A stretch of 64,000 nucleotides of DNA. It comes from Stenotrophomonas sp. Ste86. Lineage in GTDB: Bacteria > Pseudomonadota > Gammaproteobacteria > Xanthomonadales > Xanthomonadaceae. Positions 10,063 through 19,484 of this stretch are shown here, piece after piece. Under the pieces are notes generated by a model. The model did not search any database and had not been told where the DNA came from. It saw nothing but the letters and a program-made list of their open reading frames with translations. Every line of letters begins with the position of its first letter. Within the stretch, counting starts at the first letter, position 1. The stretch is taken from positions 1 through 64,000 of the forward strand of contig NZ_JALJRW010000017.1 of NCBI RefSeq assembly GCF_024519465.1. The letters are read 5' to 3'. A program made the translations under genes and the position numbers.

Positions 10063-10703
10063 GCAGCACTATCCCCACCAACAGCATGAACCATGGGCAC
10101 GCCGCGCACGCGGCGGCCCACGGCCATGACGAGCACGAGCACCACGACACCGGCGGCAACACCGTCTTCGGTTTCTGGGTGTACCTGATGAGCGACTGCC
10201 TCATCTTCGCCAGTCTGTTTGCCACCTACATCGTGTTGTCCGGCGGCACCAACGGCGGCCCCGGCCCGAAGGACCTGTTCGACCTGTCCTTCGTCGCCTG
10301 GGAAACCACGCTGCTGCTGGTCTCCTCGCTGACCTTCGGGCTGGGCATGATTGCCCTGCACAAGCACAAGGTCGGGCAGATGTACCTGTGGCTGGGGCTG
10401 ACCTGGCTGCTGGGCTTCGGCTTCATGATCATGGAAGTGTGGGAGTTCAACCACCTCATCCATGAGGGCTACGGTCCGGACCACAGTGCGTTCCTGTCGG
10501 CGTTCTTCGCGCTGGTGGGTACCCACGGTCTGCACGTGAGCGCCGGCCTGCTGTGGCTGCTGATCATGTTCATCCAGATCAAGCAGAACGGCCTGACCCC
10601 GACCAACAAGACCCGTATGGCGTGCCTGAGCCTGTTCTGGCACTTCCTGGACCTGATCTGGATCGGCGTGTTCTCCGTCGTCTACCTGAAGGGAGCGCTG
10701 TAA
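10059..10703 (+). CDS. cyoC: Cytochrome bo3 ubiquinol oxidase subunit III
   Basis: 214 residues with five predicted helices ([40 protein letters not shown] and so on), the CyoC/CoxC fold that stabilises subunit I. The residues before the first helix are His-rich, with eight histidines in about 22 positions starting at MNHGHAAH. The gene overlaps cyoB by 4 bp and shares one base with cyoD (TAATG). Confidence 0.95.
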   Translation: MSSTIPTNSMNHGHAAHAAAHGHDEHEHHDTGGNTVFGFWVYLMSDCLIFASLFATYIVLSGGTNGGPGPKDLFDLSFVAWETTLLLVSSLTFGLGMIALHKHKVGQMYLWLGLTWLLGFGFMIMEVWEFNHLIHEGYGPDHSAFLSAFFALVGTHGLHVSAGLLWLLIMFIQIKQNGLTPTNKTRMACLSLFWHFLDLIWIGVFSVVYLKGAL

Positions 10704-11047
10704 TGTCCGCACATGACAATCACGCACACGACCACGGTGCCGGCGGCGAGAGCCACGGCAGCGTCAAGTCCTACCTGACCGGCTTCGTGCTGGCGGCGGT
10801 GCTGACCATCATCCCGTTCTGGCTGGTGATGCACGGCAACCTGCCGACCTTCACCACCGGCGTCATCATCGTGATCGCCGCGGTGCTGCAGATCCTGGTG
10901 CACCTGGTGTTCTTCCTGCACCTGGACCGCTCTTCGGCGCAGCGCTGGAACGTGAGCGCTGCGGCCTTCACGGTCGTGGTGATCGGCATCATCGTGGCCG
11001 GTTCGCTGTGGGTCATGCACAACATGAACGTGCATATGATGCAGTAA
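10703..11047 (+). CDS. cyoD: Cytochrome bo3 ubiquinol oxidase subunit IV
   Basis: 114 residues and three helices (YLTGFVLAAVLTIIPFWLVM, VIIVIAAVLQILVHLVFFLH, VVVIGIIVAGSLWVM), the CyoD assembly subunit. The start is the ATG that overlaps the cyoC stop. The N-terminus has five histidines in its first 18 residues. It is the last gene of the operon; the heme O synthase gene cyoE, which follows cyoD in many genomes, is absent here and must lie elsewhere. Confidence 0.95.
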   Translation: MSAHDNHAHDHGAGGESHGSVKSYLTGFVLAAVLTIIPFWLVMHGNLPTFTTGVIIVIAAVLQILVHLVFFLHLDRSSAQRWNVSAAAFTVVVIGIIVAGSLWVMHNMNVHMMQ

Positions 11048-11073
11048 CGTCCTGGCGACATTGCCGGATGCAG

Positions 11074-11099
11074 AAAGGCCGCCCTCGGGCGGCCTTTTT
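11074..11099 (+). terminator. Intrinsic terminator of cyoABCD
   Basis: GGCCGCCC and GGGCGGCC form a tight GC-rich stem flanked by AAA upstream and a run of five T downstream, 26 bp after the cyoD stop. This is a textbook Rho-independent terminator. Confidence 0.88.
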
Positions 11100-11257
11100 G
11101 TTTGTTTCGCCGGAGTCGTCTCGAGGCGCAGCAGCAGGATCAAGTGCGGCGTGTCCCGCGATCCCACATGCCCCCGCCCAACCAAAGAAGCGGGAGCCAA
11201 CGCCAGCGCTTGCTTGAGCGCAACGACGAGGTCCACTGAAGGTCGACGGTTGAATCG

Positions 11258-13321
11258 CTACGCCGCCTGCGCCAACCGCAGAAACTCCTCAGCCCCGACC
11301 GGCCGCCCCAGGTGGTAACCCTGCAGCAGATCGCAGCCCATGTCGCTCAGATACTGCCGTTGCCCTGCGGTCTCCACGCCTTCGGCGACGATCCGCAACT
11401 GCAGTGAGCGGCCCAGCGCGATGATCGACGACACGATCGCCGCGTCTTCGGCGTTGTCTTCCAGATCGTGCACGAACGCGCGGTCGATCTTCAGCTCGGT
11501 GGCCGGCATGCGCTTGAGATGCAGCAGGCTGGAATAGCCGGTGCCGAAGTCGTCGATGGAAATATTGACCCCCATCGCCGTCAGCCCATGCAGGATCAGC
11601 AGGCTTGCCTCCACGTCCTTCATCGCGGTGGTCTCGGTCACCTCCAGCGTCAGGTGGCGCGGATCGAGGCCATGCTTGTCCAGCGTCTGCCTGACCGTGT
11701 CCAGCAGCGTGCTCGACGCGAACTGCAGCGGCGACAGGTTCACTGCCATCGACCACTCCGCATGCCCCGCATCGTGCCACTGGCGCAGCTGCGCGCACGC
11801 CCGGTCCAGCACCCAGTCACCGAGTGGCAGGATCAGCCCGCTGCGTTCGGCCACCGGAATGAAGGTATCCGGGCCAAGCAGGCCCAATTCCGGGTGCTGC
11901 CAGCGCACCAGCGCCTCGGCACCGATCAGCGGCTGCCCGCTGGCCGGGAACTTGGGCTGGTAGTGCAGCACCAGCTCGTTGCGGCCGATTGCCCGGCGCA
12001 GTTCCTGCAGCAGCTTGAGCTGGCGGTTGGCGCTGACGTGCATCGACTCGGTGAAGAACGTATACCCGTTCCGGCCCGCATCCTTGGTGTGGTACATCGC
12101 CGCATCGGCGTGCGCCATCAGCTCGCGCTCTGTCGTGGCATCGGCCGGGTACAGCGCGATGCCCAGGCTGGCGGTCACCTGCAGCTCCAGCGTGTCGATG
12201 AGGAACGGCTCGCCCACGCTGGCGATGATCCGCTCGGCCACCACCGCCGCGTCTTCCGGATCGTCCACCTGGAAGACGATGACGAACTCATCGCCGCCCA
12301 GCCGCGCGAACGTGTCCTGGCCGCGCAACAGCTTGCTGACGCGCTCGCTCATCTGGATCAGCAGCTTGTCGCCGAGCTGGTGGCCGTAGGCGTCGTTGAT
12401 CGCCTTGAAGCCGTCCAGGTCGCAGAACATCACCGCGAAGCTGAACTGCCGACGCTGCGCCTTCTCGATCGCCTGTTCGATGCGGTCCTGCAGCAGCATG
12501 CGGTTGGGCAGCTGGGTCAGTGGGTCGTGCAGCGCGGCCTGCAGCAGCTTTTCGTTGGCGTGTGCCAGCGAATCGGCGAGCAGGCCGGTGCGGGTGCGCA
12601 TCTGCCGGTCGAAGACCGAGGACAGCAGCGCGATGCCCAGCGTCGCCAGGGTCGTGACGATGACCAGCACCGCCAACCACTTGGCGTCGATGCCGGCCCC
12701 ATACGCGGCCCCGCAGATACTGCCGGCCGGGAAGCTGGCCGCCGCCATGCCGGTGTAGTGCATGCCTACGATCGCCAGCCCCATCACCAGCGAGGCCAGG
12801 CCGCGCAGCAGGAACGGGCGGCGCTGCTCCAGCCGCAGCCGGAAGGCGATCCACAGCGCCGCGCCGGCCGCGCCGATGGCGATCAGCACCGACAGGGTGA
12901 ACCAGAAGGGGTCATAGTCGATGCCCGGCTGCATGCGCAGCGCGGACATCCCCAGGTAGTGCATGGCCGCGATGCCCAGGCCCATCAGCACCGCGCCGGC
13001 GACCAGCCGCATCCAGGGCAGCGCCGGGCGCGAGACCAGCCACAGCGCATAGGCCGAGGCGCCGACCGACACCGCCAGCGAGAACAGGGTGATGCCCAGG
13101 TCGTAGCCCACCGGAATCGGCAGGTGGAAGGCGAGCATGCCGATGAAGTGCATCGACCAGATGCCCAGCCCCATCGCGCCCGCGCCACCGGCGAGCCACC
13201 AGCGGGCCACACGGCCCTGGGTGCTGGCCAGCCGGCCGGCCATGTCCAGCGCCGTGTACGAGGCGAGGATGGCAACCAGCAGCGAGAAGACGACAAGACT
13301 CTGGCTGTAGGTGCCGGTCAT
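11258..13321 (-). CDS. MHYT-GGDEF-EAL membrane c-di-GMP protein
   Basis: About 687 residues. The N-terminal membrane sensor has seven helices and three MHYT-type repeats (MHFIGM, MHYLGM, MHYTGM), proposed to bind a metal and sense O2, CO or NO. It is followed by a GGDEF domain (GGDEF intact; I-site RGQD) and an EAL domain (EALVRW, VTETTA, DDFGTGYSS), all with catalytic residues. It could make or break c-di-GMP; the family often acts mainly as a phosphodiesterase. The ATG at 13321 begins MTGTYSQSL, the usual start; a GTG at 13375 would add 18 residues. It is divergent from radA. Confidence 0.93.
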   Translation of the reverse strand: MTGTYSQSLVVFSLLVAILASYTALDMAGRLASTQGRVARWWLAGGAGAMGLGIWSMHFIGMLAFHLPIPVGYDLGITLFSLAVSVGASAYALWLVSRPALPWMRLVAGAVLMGLGIAAMHYLGMSALRMQPGIDYDPFWFTLSVLIAIGAAGAALWIAFRLRLEQRRPFLLRGLASLVMGLAIVGMHYTGMAAASFPAGSICGAAYGAGIDAKWLAVLVIVTTLATLGIALLSSVFDRQMRTRTGLLADSLAHANEKLLQAALHDPLTQLPNRMLLQDRIEQAIEKAQRRQFSFAVMFCDLDGFKAINDAYGHQLGDKLLIQMSERVSKLLRGQDTFARLGGDEFVIVFQVDDPEDAAVVAERIIASVGEPFLIDTLELQVTASLGIALYPADATTERELMAHADAAMYHTKDAGRNGYTFFTESMHVSANRQLKLLQELRRAIGRNELVLHYQPKFPASGQPLIGAEALVRWQHPELGLLGPDTFIPVAERSGLILPLGDWVLDRACAQLRQWHDAGHAEWSMAVNLSPLQFASSTLLDTVRQTLDKHGLDPRHLTLEVTETTAMKDVEASLLILHGLTAMGVNISIDDFGTGYSSLLHLKRMPATELKIDRAFVHDLEDNAEDAAIVSSIIALGRSLQLRIVAEGVETAGQRQYLSDMGCDLLQGYHLGRPVGAEEFLRLAQAA

Positions 13322-13470
13322 GGGAAAAGCCTGGACGAAGTAGGAAAGGGCAATGGCCCGCCGCAGTATCGGCACGGGCGCGGGGAACTTGAGCGCCGCT
13401 GGCAGCGCGTCTCGGTTGTTGCGACGCGGCTCGGCTATCCTGCCGGACAGTTGATGAAGTGGAAGTGGAC

Positions 13471-14847
13471 ATGGCCAAGCGACTTACCGCCTACGTGTGC
13501 AGCGAATGTGGCGCCGAATACAGCAAGTGGCAGGGCCAGTGCACCGAGTGCGGGGTCTGGAACGTGCTGACCGAGATCACGCTGGAAAGCGCGGCGGCGG
13601 CCAAGTCGCCGGCCTCGCGCCGTTCCGGCTGGGCCGGCAAGGTCGATGCGCCCAAGATCATGGCGCTCAAGGATGTCCAGCAGACCGAACACCTGCGCGT
13701 GAGCACCGGCATCGGCGAGTTCGACCGCGTGCTGGGCGGCGGTCTGGTCGAGGGTGCGGTGATCCTGGTCGGCGGCGATCCGGGCATCGGCAAGTCGACG
13801 CTGCTGCTGCAGGCGGTGGCCAAGATGGCCGCTACCCTGCCGGTCCTGTACATCACCGGTGAGGAGTCGCTGTCGCAGGTGGCCGGTCGCGCGGTGCGGC
13901 TGGATCTGCCGCTGGACAACGTCAACGCGCTGGCCGAAACCCAGGTGGAGGCGATCCTGCAGCACGCCAGCGTGGCCCGGCCGAAGCTGATCGTGGCCGA
14001 CTCGGTGCAGACGCTGTGGACCGAGTCGCTTACCGCCGCGCCCGGTTCGGTCAGCCAGGTGCGCGAGAGTGCCGCGCGGCTGGTGCGCTTTGCCAAGGAA
14101 ACCGGCACCGCCGTGTTCCTGGTCGGCCACGTCACCAAGGAAGGCGGCATCGCCGGCCCGCGCGTGCTCGAACACATGGTGGATGCGGTGCTGTACTTCG
14201 AGGGCGAGAGCGGCAGCCGCTTCCGCCTGCTGCGTGCGTTCAAGAACCGTTTCGGCGCGGTCAACGAGCTGGGCGTGTTCGCGATGGGCGAAAAGGGCCT
14301 GAAGGAAGTCTCCAATCCCTCGGCGATCTTCCTCTCCGGGGGCAGCACCCAGCAGCCGGGCAGCTGCGTGATGGTCACCCGCGAAGGCACCCGCCCGCTG
14401 CTGGTGGAAGTGCAGGCGCTGGTGGACACCTCACCGCTGTCCAACCCGCGCCGCGTTGCGGTGGGCCTGGAGCAGAACCGGCTGGCGATGCTGCTGGCCG
14501 TGCTTCACCGGCATGGCGGTGTCCTGACCGGTGACCAGGACGTGTTCGTCAACGTGGTCGGTGGCATCCGCGTGCAGGAAACCGCGGTGGATCTGCCGGT
14601 GCTGCTGGCGGTGCTGTCCTCGCTGCAGGACCGACCCCTGGCCGAGAAGACCATCGCCTTCGGCGAGGTCGGCCTGTCCGGCGAGATCCGCCCGGTCCCC
14701 AACGGCGAAGATCGTCTGCGCGAAGCGGCCACCCATGGGTTCAAGCGCGCGATCGTGCCCAAGGCCAACGCGCCCAAGACCGGCAGCGTCAAGGGCATGG
14801 AGGTGATCGCGGTGGAGCGGCTGTCCGAGGCGATCGAGGCGATCTGA
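13471..14847 (+). CDS. radA: DNA repair protein RadA
   Basis: 458 residues, full length. Order: a C4 zinc finger (CSEC and CTEC within the first 30 residues), a RecA-like ATPase with Walker A GGDPGIGKST near residue 105, the RadA signature KNRFG, and a C-terminal Lon-like domain. RadA is a DnaB-like helicase that promotes branch migration during recombination and fork repair. The ATG at 13471 is preferred over the in-frame GTG at 13459 because the conserved MAKRLTAYVCSECG begins there. Confidence 0.97.
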   Translation: MAKRLTAYVCSECGAEYSKWQGQCTECGVWNVLTEITLESAAAAKSPASRRSGWAGKVDAPKIMALKDVQQTEHLRVSTGIGEFDRVLGGGLVEGAVILVGGDPGIGKSTLLLQAVAKMAATLPVLYITGEESLSQVAGRAVRLDLPLDNVNALAETQVEAILQHASVARPKLIVADSVQTLWTESLTAAPGSVSQVRESAARLVRFAKETGTAVFLVGHVTKEGGIAGPRVLEHMVDAVLYFEGESGSRFRLLRAFKNRFGAVNELGVFAMGEKGLKEVSNPSAIFLSGGSTQQPGSCVMVTREGTRPLLVEVQALVDTSPLSNPRRVAVGLEQNRLAMLLAVLHRHGGVLTGDQDVFVNVVGGIRVQETAVDLPVLLAVLSSLQDRPLAEKTIAFGEVGLSGEIRPVPNGEDRLREAATHGFKRAIVPKANAPKTGSVKGMEVIAVERLSEAIEAI

Positions 14848-14974
14848 ACGCGGTGTTTCCGAGGCACCCGCCGCGCAGGCAATGCGCGGCCGGGCTGTGC
14901 TAGTTTTCCTCCCCTGAAATCCTCGTTCCAGCGCGTATCCCGGCCGGGGTGCGCCCGCCAGAGAAAACGATTCC

Positions 14975-16831
14975 ATGCAAGAGACTCCCCTGGATGTACA
15001 GGGCGCCAGCGAGATCCGTCGCGCCGGTGTCGACCTCAACGGATTGATGACTGTCCTTGGCAAGCATCTGTATTCCACCCCGGTGGTGGCACTGCGCGAA
15101 CTGGTGCAGAACGCGCACGATTCGCTGGTGCGACGGCGCCTGGAACAGGCCGACTGGCAGGAGCCGGGCCGGATCGAAGTGCACGGCGATGCGGTCAACG
15201 GCATCGTGCGCATCATCGATACCGGCGCCGGGCTGACCCAGCAGGAAATCCACGATTACCTGGCCACCGTTGGCGTGGGCTATACCCGTGGCCTGCGCCA
15301 GGCCGGCGAGGACGACGAAGGCCTGATCGGCATGTTCGGGCTGGGCTTCCTGTCCGCGTTCGTGCTGGCGCGCCGGGTGACCGTGCGCACCACCTCCTAC
15401 CAGCAGCCGACGCTGGGCCACTGCTATGTCTCAAGCAACGCCGAGCAGTACACGGTGTCCCCGATGCCGGCGCGCGCGGTCGGCACCGAAGTGGTGCTGG
15501 AACTGCATGGCAGTTACGTGCACCTGGCGCAGGAGCAGAACCTGCGCGACATCCTCGGCCGCTATTGCGCGCTGCTGGGCGAGCCGATCCACATCGGCCA
15601 GGATGCGCGCGCGATCAACCCCGAGCCGCCGCCGTGGCGTCCGCAGGCCGGCGTGGTCATGCACCCGCTGCAGGCGCAGCGCCGCGGCCTGGAGTTCGCC
15701 GCGCACTTCGAGCGCAGCTTCGAGCCGATCGCCTGCATGCCGCTGCGCGCCGATGGCGGCAGCGATGCGGTGGGCCTGCTCTGGGTTCAGGACGGCGCCA
15801 CCTACGGCACCAGCGACAACCGCAACCTCTCGGTGTTCGTGCGGGGCATGCTGCTCGACGACGACGCGCGCGACCTGCTGCCGCCCTGGGCCGGTTTCAT
15901 CGGTGGCGTGATCGAATCCAGCCGGTTGACCCCTACCGCCAGCCGCGAGGACCTGCAGCGCGATGAAACCTACAGCGCAGTCCAGCATGCATTGGGCGAG
16001 GCGCTCATCGATGGACTGGTGGAGATCGCACGGCAGCAGCCGGAGGCCTGGCGACGCATCCTGGTGCGGCACAACGAAGCGCTGCTGGGTGCCTCGCTGT
16101 GCGATGAGCGCCTGTTCCAGTTGCTGCTCGAACACGTGCGCGTGCCAAGCTCGCAGGGCGACATCAAGGCAAGCGAACTGCCGTCGCGCGGCGCGGTCCA
16201 CGTGATCCTGGACAGCGGCGGCGGTTTCGAGGAAATGCTGTTCCGCGCGATGGGCGTGCCAGTGGCGCATGGCAACCGTTACGCGGTGGTGCCGTTCCTG
16301 CGCCGCTGGACCCAGGCCAAGGGCATGCGCCTGGTGGAACTGGGCACCGAACAAGGCAACCGCGCGCTGTTCCGCACCGATACGCTGCCCGAGGCGGAAA
16401 TGGACTGGCTGCAGACCCACCTGGGTGACGGTGAGCAATTGTTGCCGGCGCATTTCAGCCCGGCCGAGCTGCCAGTGGTGGTGGTGCCCGATCGCGAGGC
16501 CGAGCTGAAACGCCGCCTGGAAGACGACGAAAACGACAAGCGCGTGTCAATGGCCGCGCTGCGGCTGGCGCGCCAGTTCACTGCCCGCATCGTCGCGCGC
16601 GCACCCTCGCGCCTGTACCTCAACCTGGACAACCCCGCCGTGCAGGCGTTGCTGGCGGCGATGCGCGCCGGCAACCCGCAGGCCGAGTCCGCCGCACGCC
16701 TGCTGCGCTCGCTGAAAGTGATCGTCAGCGCGCAGGGGCGCGCCCAGGACGGCGGCGCGGCCAGCAACGACCTCAACCGCGCGTTCGGCGACATCGCCGA
16801 TGCCCTGCAGCAGATGCTGCAGGCGCGCTGA
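14975..16831 (+). CDS. Hsp90-family (HtpG-like) GHKL ATPase
   Basis: 618 residues, close to the length of HtpG but divergent in sequence. The ATP-binding motifs are intact: N-box ELVQNAHDSL, G1 DTGAGLT and G2 IGMFGLGFLSAF. A middle and a C-terminal domain of the right size follow, with weak similarity. I infer an ATP-driven chaperone with specialised clients. A perfect 7-bp hairpin (14870-14890) lies upstream. The next gene, 45 bp downstream on the same strand, encodes a TPR-like protein, which suggests a dedicated partner. It is probably not the cell's housekeeping HtpG. Confidence 0.85.
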   Translation: MQETPLDVQGASEIRRAGVDLNGLMTVLGKHLYSTPVVALRELVQNAHDSLVRRRLEQADWQEPGRIEVHGDAVNGIVRIIDTGAGLTQQEIHDYLATVGVGYTRGLRQAGEDDEGLIGMFGLGFLSAFVLARRVTVRTTSYQQPTLGHCYVSSNAEQYTVSPMPARAVGTEVVLELHGSYVHLAQEQNLRDILGRYCALLGEPIHIGQDARAINPEPPPWRPQAGVVMHPLQAQRRGLEFAAHFERSFEPIACMPLRADGGSDAVGLLWVQDGATYGTSDNRNLSVFVRGMLLDDDARDLLPPWAGFIGGVIESSRLTPTASREDLQRDETYSAVQHALGEALIDGLVEIARQQPEAWRRILVRHNEALLGASLCDERLFQLLLEHVRVPSSQGDIKASELPSRGAVHVILDSGGGFEEMLFRAMGVPVAHGNRYAVVPFLRRWTQAKGMRLVELGTEQGNRALFRTDTLPEAEMDWLQTHLGDGEQLLPAHFSPAELPVVVVPDREAELKRRLEDDENDKRVSMAALRLARQFTARIVARAPSRLYLNLDNPAVQALLAAMRAGNPQAESAARLLRSLKVIVSAQGRAQDGGAASNDLNRAFGDIADALQQMLQAR

Positions 16832-16876
16832 TATTCCCTTTCTTCAACATTACGCACTGCAGGACGACACGACCGC

Positions 16877-19183
16877 ATGGATATCTGGAACTGGGTGGAA
16901 AAACTTCAGGACGATCTTGGCGAAGCCGGGCAGGCGCAGAGCGCACAGCTGCTGACGCGCTTGACCGATGAAGTCTGCGAACTGCGTCTGGACCGTGTGG
17001 ATGCCCTGTTGCCCGAAGCGCGTGCATTGGGCAAGACGCTGGGCAATCCGTGGCTGGAGGTGTTCGTCGGCCATTGGGACATGCGCAATCGCGTCGGCAA
17101 CCGCCTGGAGGGCGAGTCGGCGCTGGGCGACGCGGTGGCGCTGTTCGAGCGCGCGCACCGTGCCGACACGGTGGAGTGCCCGCAGTCGATCTGCGTAACC
17201 CAGGACCTGGCGGCCTGTTACGGCAACATCGACGGCCCCGGCTGGGTGCCCGAGCGCATCGAGGTCTGCGAGGAAACGCTGGCGCGGATCGATCCGAGCT
17301 GGGCGTGCTTCCAGTGCCTGAGCTGCGAGAAGGCCGATGCGTTGCTGGACGACGGCAACAGCCAGGGGGCCCTGGATTACCTGGACGTGCAGGCCGGCAC
17401 CGTGCTGGCGCATGGCGGCAAGGTGTACGACAGCTTCCCGGAAATGCGCATCAAGATCCTCCTCGCCAGCGGCCGCGCGGCCGAGGCGCTGGCATTGATC
17501 GACGCGCGCCAGGCCGAAGTGGATGCCGAGGGCGACTACGAGCCGGCAAACTGCACCATCCCGCGCAAACTGTCGCGCGCATGGGCACTGGCGCAGCTGG
17601 GCCGCGATGAAGAAGCGCTGGAATCGCTGGTGCCGTGGAACCAGTTGTCGCCGAACTACCGCCGCATGTGGGCGCATACGGTGGCGCTGCTGGTGCGCAA
17701 CGCACCCGAGCGCAACAGCTGGGACCTGGGCCGCCGGCTCAGCGCGACCCTGGCGCATTACGCAGCGGTCGGCGCGCACCGCTTCGTGATCGAGATTGCC
17801 GGACTCTGCGTGGACATGGCGCTGCAGCGCGGCGCGGTGTGGACCGCACGGCGCCACTTGGCGCTGGCCCGGGAGCACCTGGGCAGCCTGCGCCAGGACC
17901 GCGGTGCAAGCGACGCCGTGGCCGCGATGGCGGCGCGCATCGATGCCGCCCCCGGCGCGGCGGCGTTGCCGGTGCCCGCCGAAGGCTTGCTGGACTGGCT
18001 GGTCGAACAAGGCGAGCAGGGCGACGGGCGCGACCCCGAACGCGAGGCGCAGTGGTTGCTGCAGGGCGTGGAGCAGCGTCCCGACGACGCGGCGATGCTG
18101 GATGTCGCCGCCTCGGCGCTGAATGCCTGCGGCGCCGAGAATGACGCGATTGCGTTGTTGTGGGCGTTCGTCGAGCGCCACGGACATGAGGATGCCCCCC
18201 CGGCGTACTCCTTGATGGGCCTGCTGGTGCAGCGTGGCGACCAGGCCGGGCTGGATCGCCTGGCGCAGCATTACCAGGCGCGGGTGCCGGTGTTCGCACT
18301 GTGGTGCCAGGCGCAGATGGCGCACAAGCTTTCCGACTGGCCCGCGTTGGAGCAGGCCTGCAGCGCGCTGCTGGCCCTCTCGCCGCAGTCGCATGGCGCC
18401 CGCAATCTGCTGGCGATGGCCCTGATGGCCATGCAGCGTTTCCAGGACGCGGCGGCGCAGTACCGCCACCTCACCGAGGTACTGGAAGAGCCGCGCAGCG
18501 CGCACTGGGACCACATGACCGCCGCCAGCGCCGCCCGCGACTGGGCCGCCGTGCGTGGTTCGGCAGCGGCCATCGGCATGGAACTGAAAAGCACCGATGG
18601 CCCGGTCGAGGAATCCTTCGGCTGGGTCATCATCCGCTGCGCGGACGGCGGCGAGCCGATCGAATACTATGCGCGCCGCACCGGCCCGGTCACCGCGCGC
18701 ATCGTGGAGAACGCGCCGGCCAACCGCCGCCAGCGCGTGAACGACTGGGTGGTGTTCGACGCCGAACTGGTCCATCCGGCACCGGAGGACGAGCAGGAGC
18801 GCGAGCGGTTCATGCCCACCTACGCCGAAGTCCACCTACTCCAGGGCGGTGGCTATGCCGGCAGCTGGCTGGTCGATGGCGTGCACCCCGGTGAAGACGC
18901 GTGGACCGCGTTCTCCGAGGCAGTGGAGGCCCGGGGCTGGAAGCTGTGGACGCACAGCCCGGACGATTACCAGCTCACCGATGCCCAAGGCGACGATGCG
19001 CCGCTGCCAGGCGTGCTGTTCACCGTGGCTCAGCCCCAGGAACAGCCGCCGCTGGACCTGCACCGGTTCCTGCTCGAGGCCACCGCGCACTGGCCGCACC
19101 GGCTGTGCTGGCTGCGCCTGGCCGAGGCCTGCGGCCAGGACGAGCAGCGTCATGTGGACGTGATCGAGCGCTACGGTCTGTAA
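16877..19183 (+). CDS. Large TPR-like protein linked to the Hsp90-like ATPase
   Basis: 768 residues, no signal peptide or membrane segment. Residues 1 to about 560 are alpha-helical with degenerate tetratricopeptide-like repeats (A-L-A patterns such as RAAEALALIDARQAEVDAEG). The last 200 residues form a separate mixed domain starting near VEESFGWVIIRCADG that I do not recognise. It follows the Hsp90-like gene by 45 bp and is probably co-transcribed. In eukaryotes TPR proteins are Hsp90 co-chaperones; by analogy this could be a partner or client adaptor, which is inference. Confidence 0.8.
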   Translation: MDIWNWVEKLQDDLGEAGQAQSAQLLTRLTDEVCELRLDRVDALLPEARALGKTLGNPWLEVFVGHWDMRNRVGNRLEGESALGDAVALFERAHRADTVECPQSICVTQDLAACYGNIDGPGWVPERIEVCEETLARIDPSWACFQCLSCEKADALLDDGNSQGALDYLDVQAGTVLAHGGKVYDSFPEMRIKILLASGRAAEALALIDARQAEVDAEGDYEPANCTIPRKLSRAWALAQLGRDEEALESLVPWNQLSPNYRRMWAHTVALLVRNAPERNSWDLGRRLSATLAHYAAVGAHRFVIEIAGLCVDMALQRGAVWTARRHLALAREHLGSLRQDRGASDAVAAMAARIDAAPGAAALPVPAEGLLDWLVEQGEQGDGRDPEREAQWLLQGVEQRPDDAAMLDVAASALNACGAENDAIALLWAFVERHGHEDAPPAYSLMGLLVQRGDQAGLDRLAQHYQARVPVFALWCQAQMAHKLSDWPALEQACSALLALSPQSHGARNLLAMALMAMQRFQDAAAQYRHLTEVLEEPRSAHWDHMTAASAARDWAAVRGSAAAIGMELKSTDGPVEESFGWVIIRCADGGEPIEYYARRTGPVTARIVENAPANRRQRVNDWVVFDAELVHPAPEDEQERERFMPTYAEVHLLQGGGYAGSWLVDGVHPGEDAWTAFSEAVEARGWKLWTHSPDDYQLTDAQGDDAPLPGVLFTVAQPQEQPPLDLHRFLLEATAHWPHRLCWLRLAEACGQDEQRHVDVIERYGL

Positions 19184-19242
19184 GCGCCAGGCTGGGCGCG
19201 CCATTGCCGCGCCCGGCCCATCCACAGGGGCGGGAACGGGAT

Positions 19243-19467
19243 ATGCGGAGACCCGGTTGGAAGATTTGCCGCGGCACGGCGCTGATGGCGCTGTGCGTGC
19301 CGGTGGTACAGGCCGCGCCGGCGTGTGACGACCCGGTGGCGGTGGCGCGCCGGTTCCAGCAGGCCAGTGTGGGCGATCTGCTGGATGGCCAGGATGGCGA
19401 GATCAATGCACCGTTCGCGTTCGTGCGCATGGCACCCAGCGCGGCAGCCGCCTGCGCGATCCGCTGA
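19243..19467 (+). CDS. Small secreted protein of unknown function
   Basis: 74 residues: a basic start (MRRPGWKICRG), a short hydrophobic core (LMALCVPVVQA) and a cleavage site before APACDD, then a mature part of about 50 residues with two cysteines that could form one disulfide. GGGA lies about 10 bases upstream of the ATG. It is too short for similarity to be judged by eye and may be a conserved family orphan. Confidence 0.55.
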   Translation: MRRPGWKICRGTALMALCVPVVQAAPACDDPVAVARRFQQASVGDLLDGQDGEINAPFAFVRMAPSAAAACAIR

Positions 19468-19484
19468 CCGGACCGCTGTAGCGT

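Noticed and set aside
11468..13570. Plus-strand open frame of 700 codons opposite the MHYT-GGDEF-EAL gene
   Set aside because: Composition is Gln/Arg/His-rich without a fold, and it reads across the start of radA; an antisense shadow.
14975..16831. Naming the Hsp90-like gene htpG
   Set aside because: Sequence outside the ATP-binding motifs is strongly divergent and the neighbourhood differs from that of housekeeping htpG.
16850..18835. Minus-strand open frame of 661 codons opposite the TPR-like gene
   Set aside because: No recognisable domain and low-complexity composition; the plus-strand reading has repeat structure and good spacing to its neighbour.
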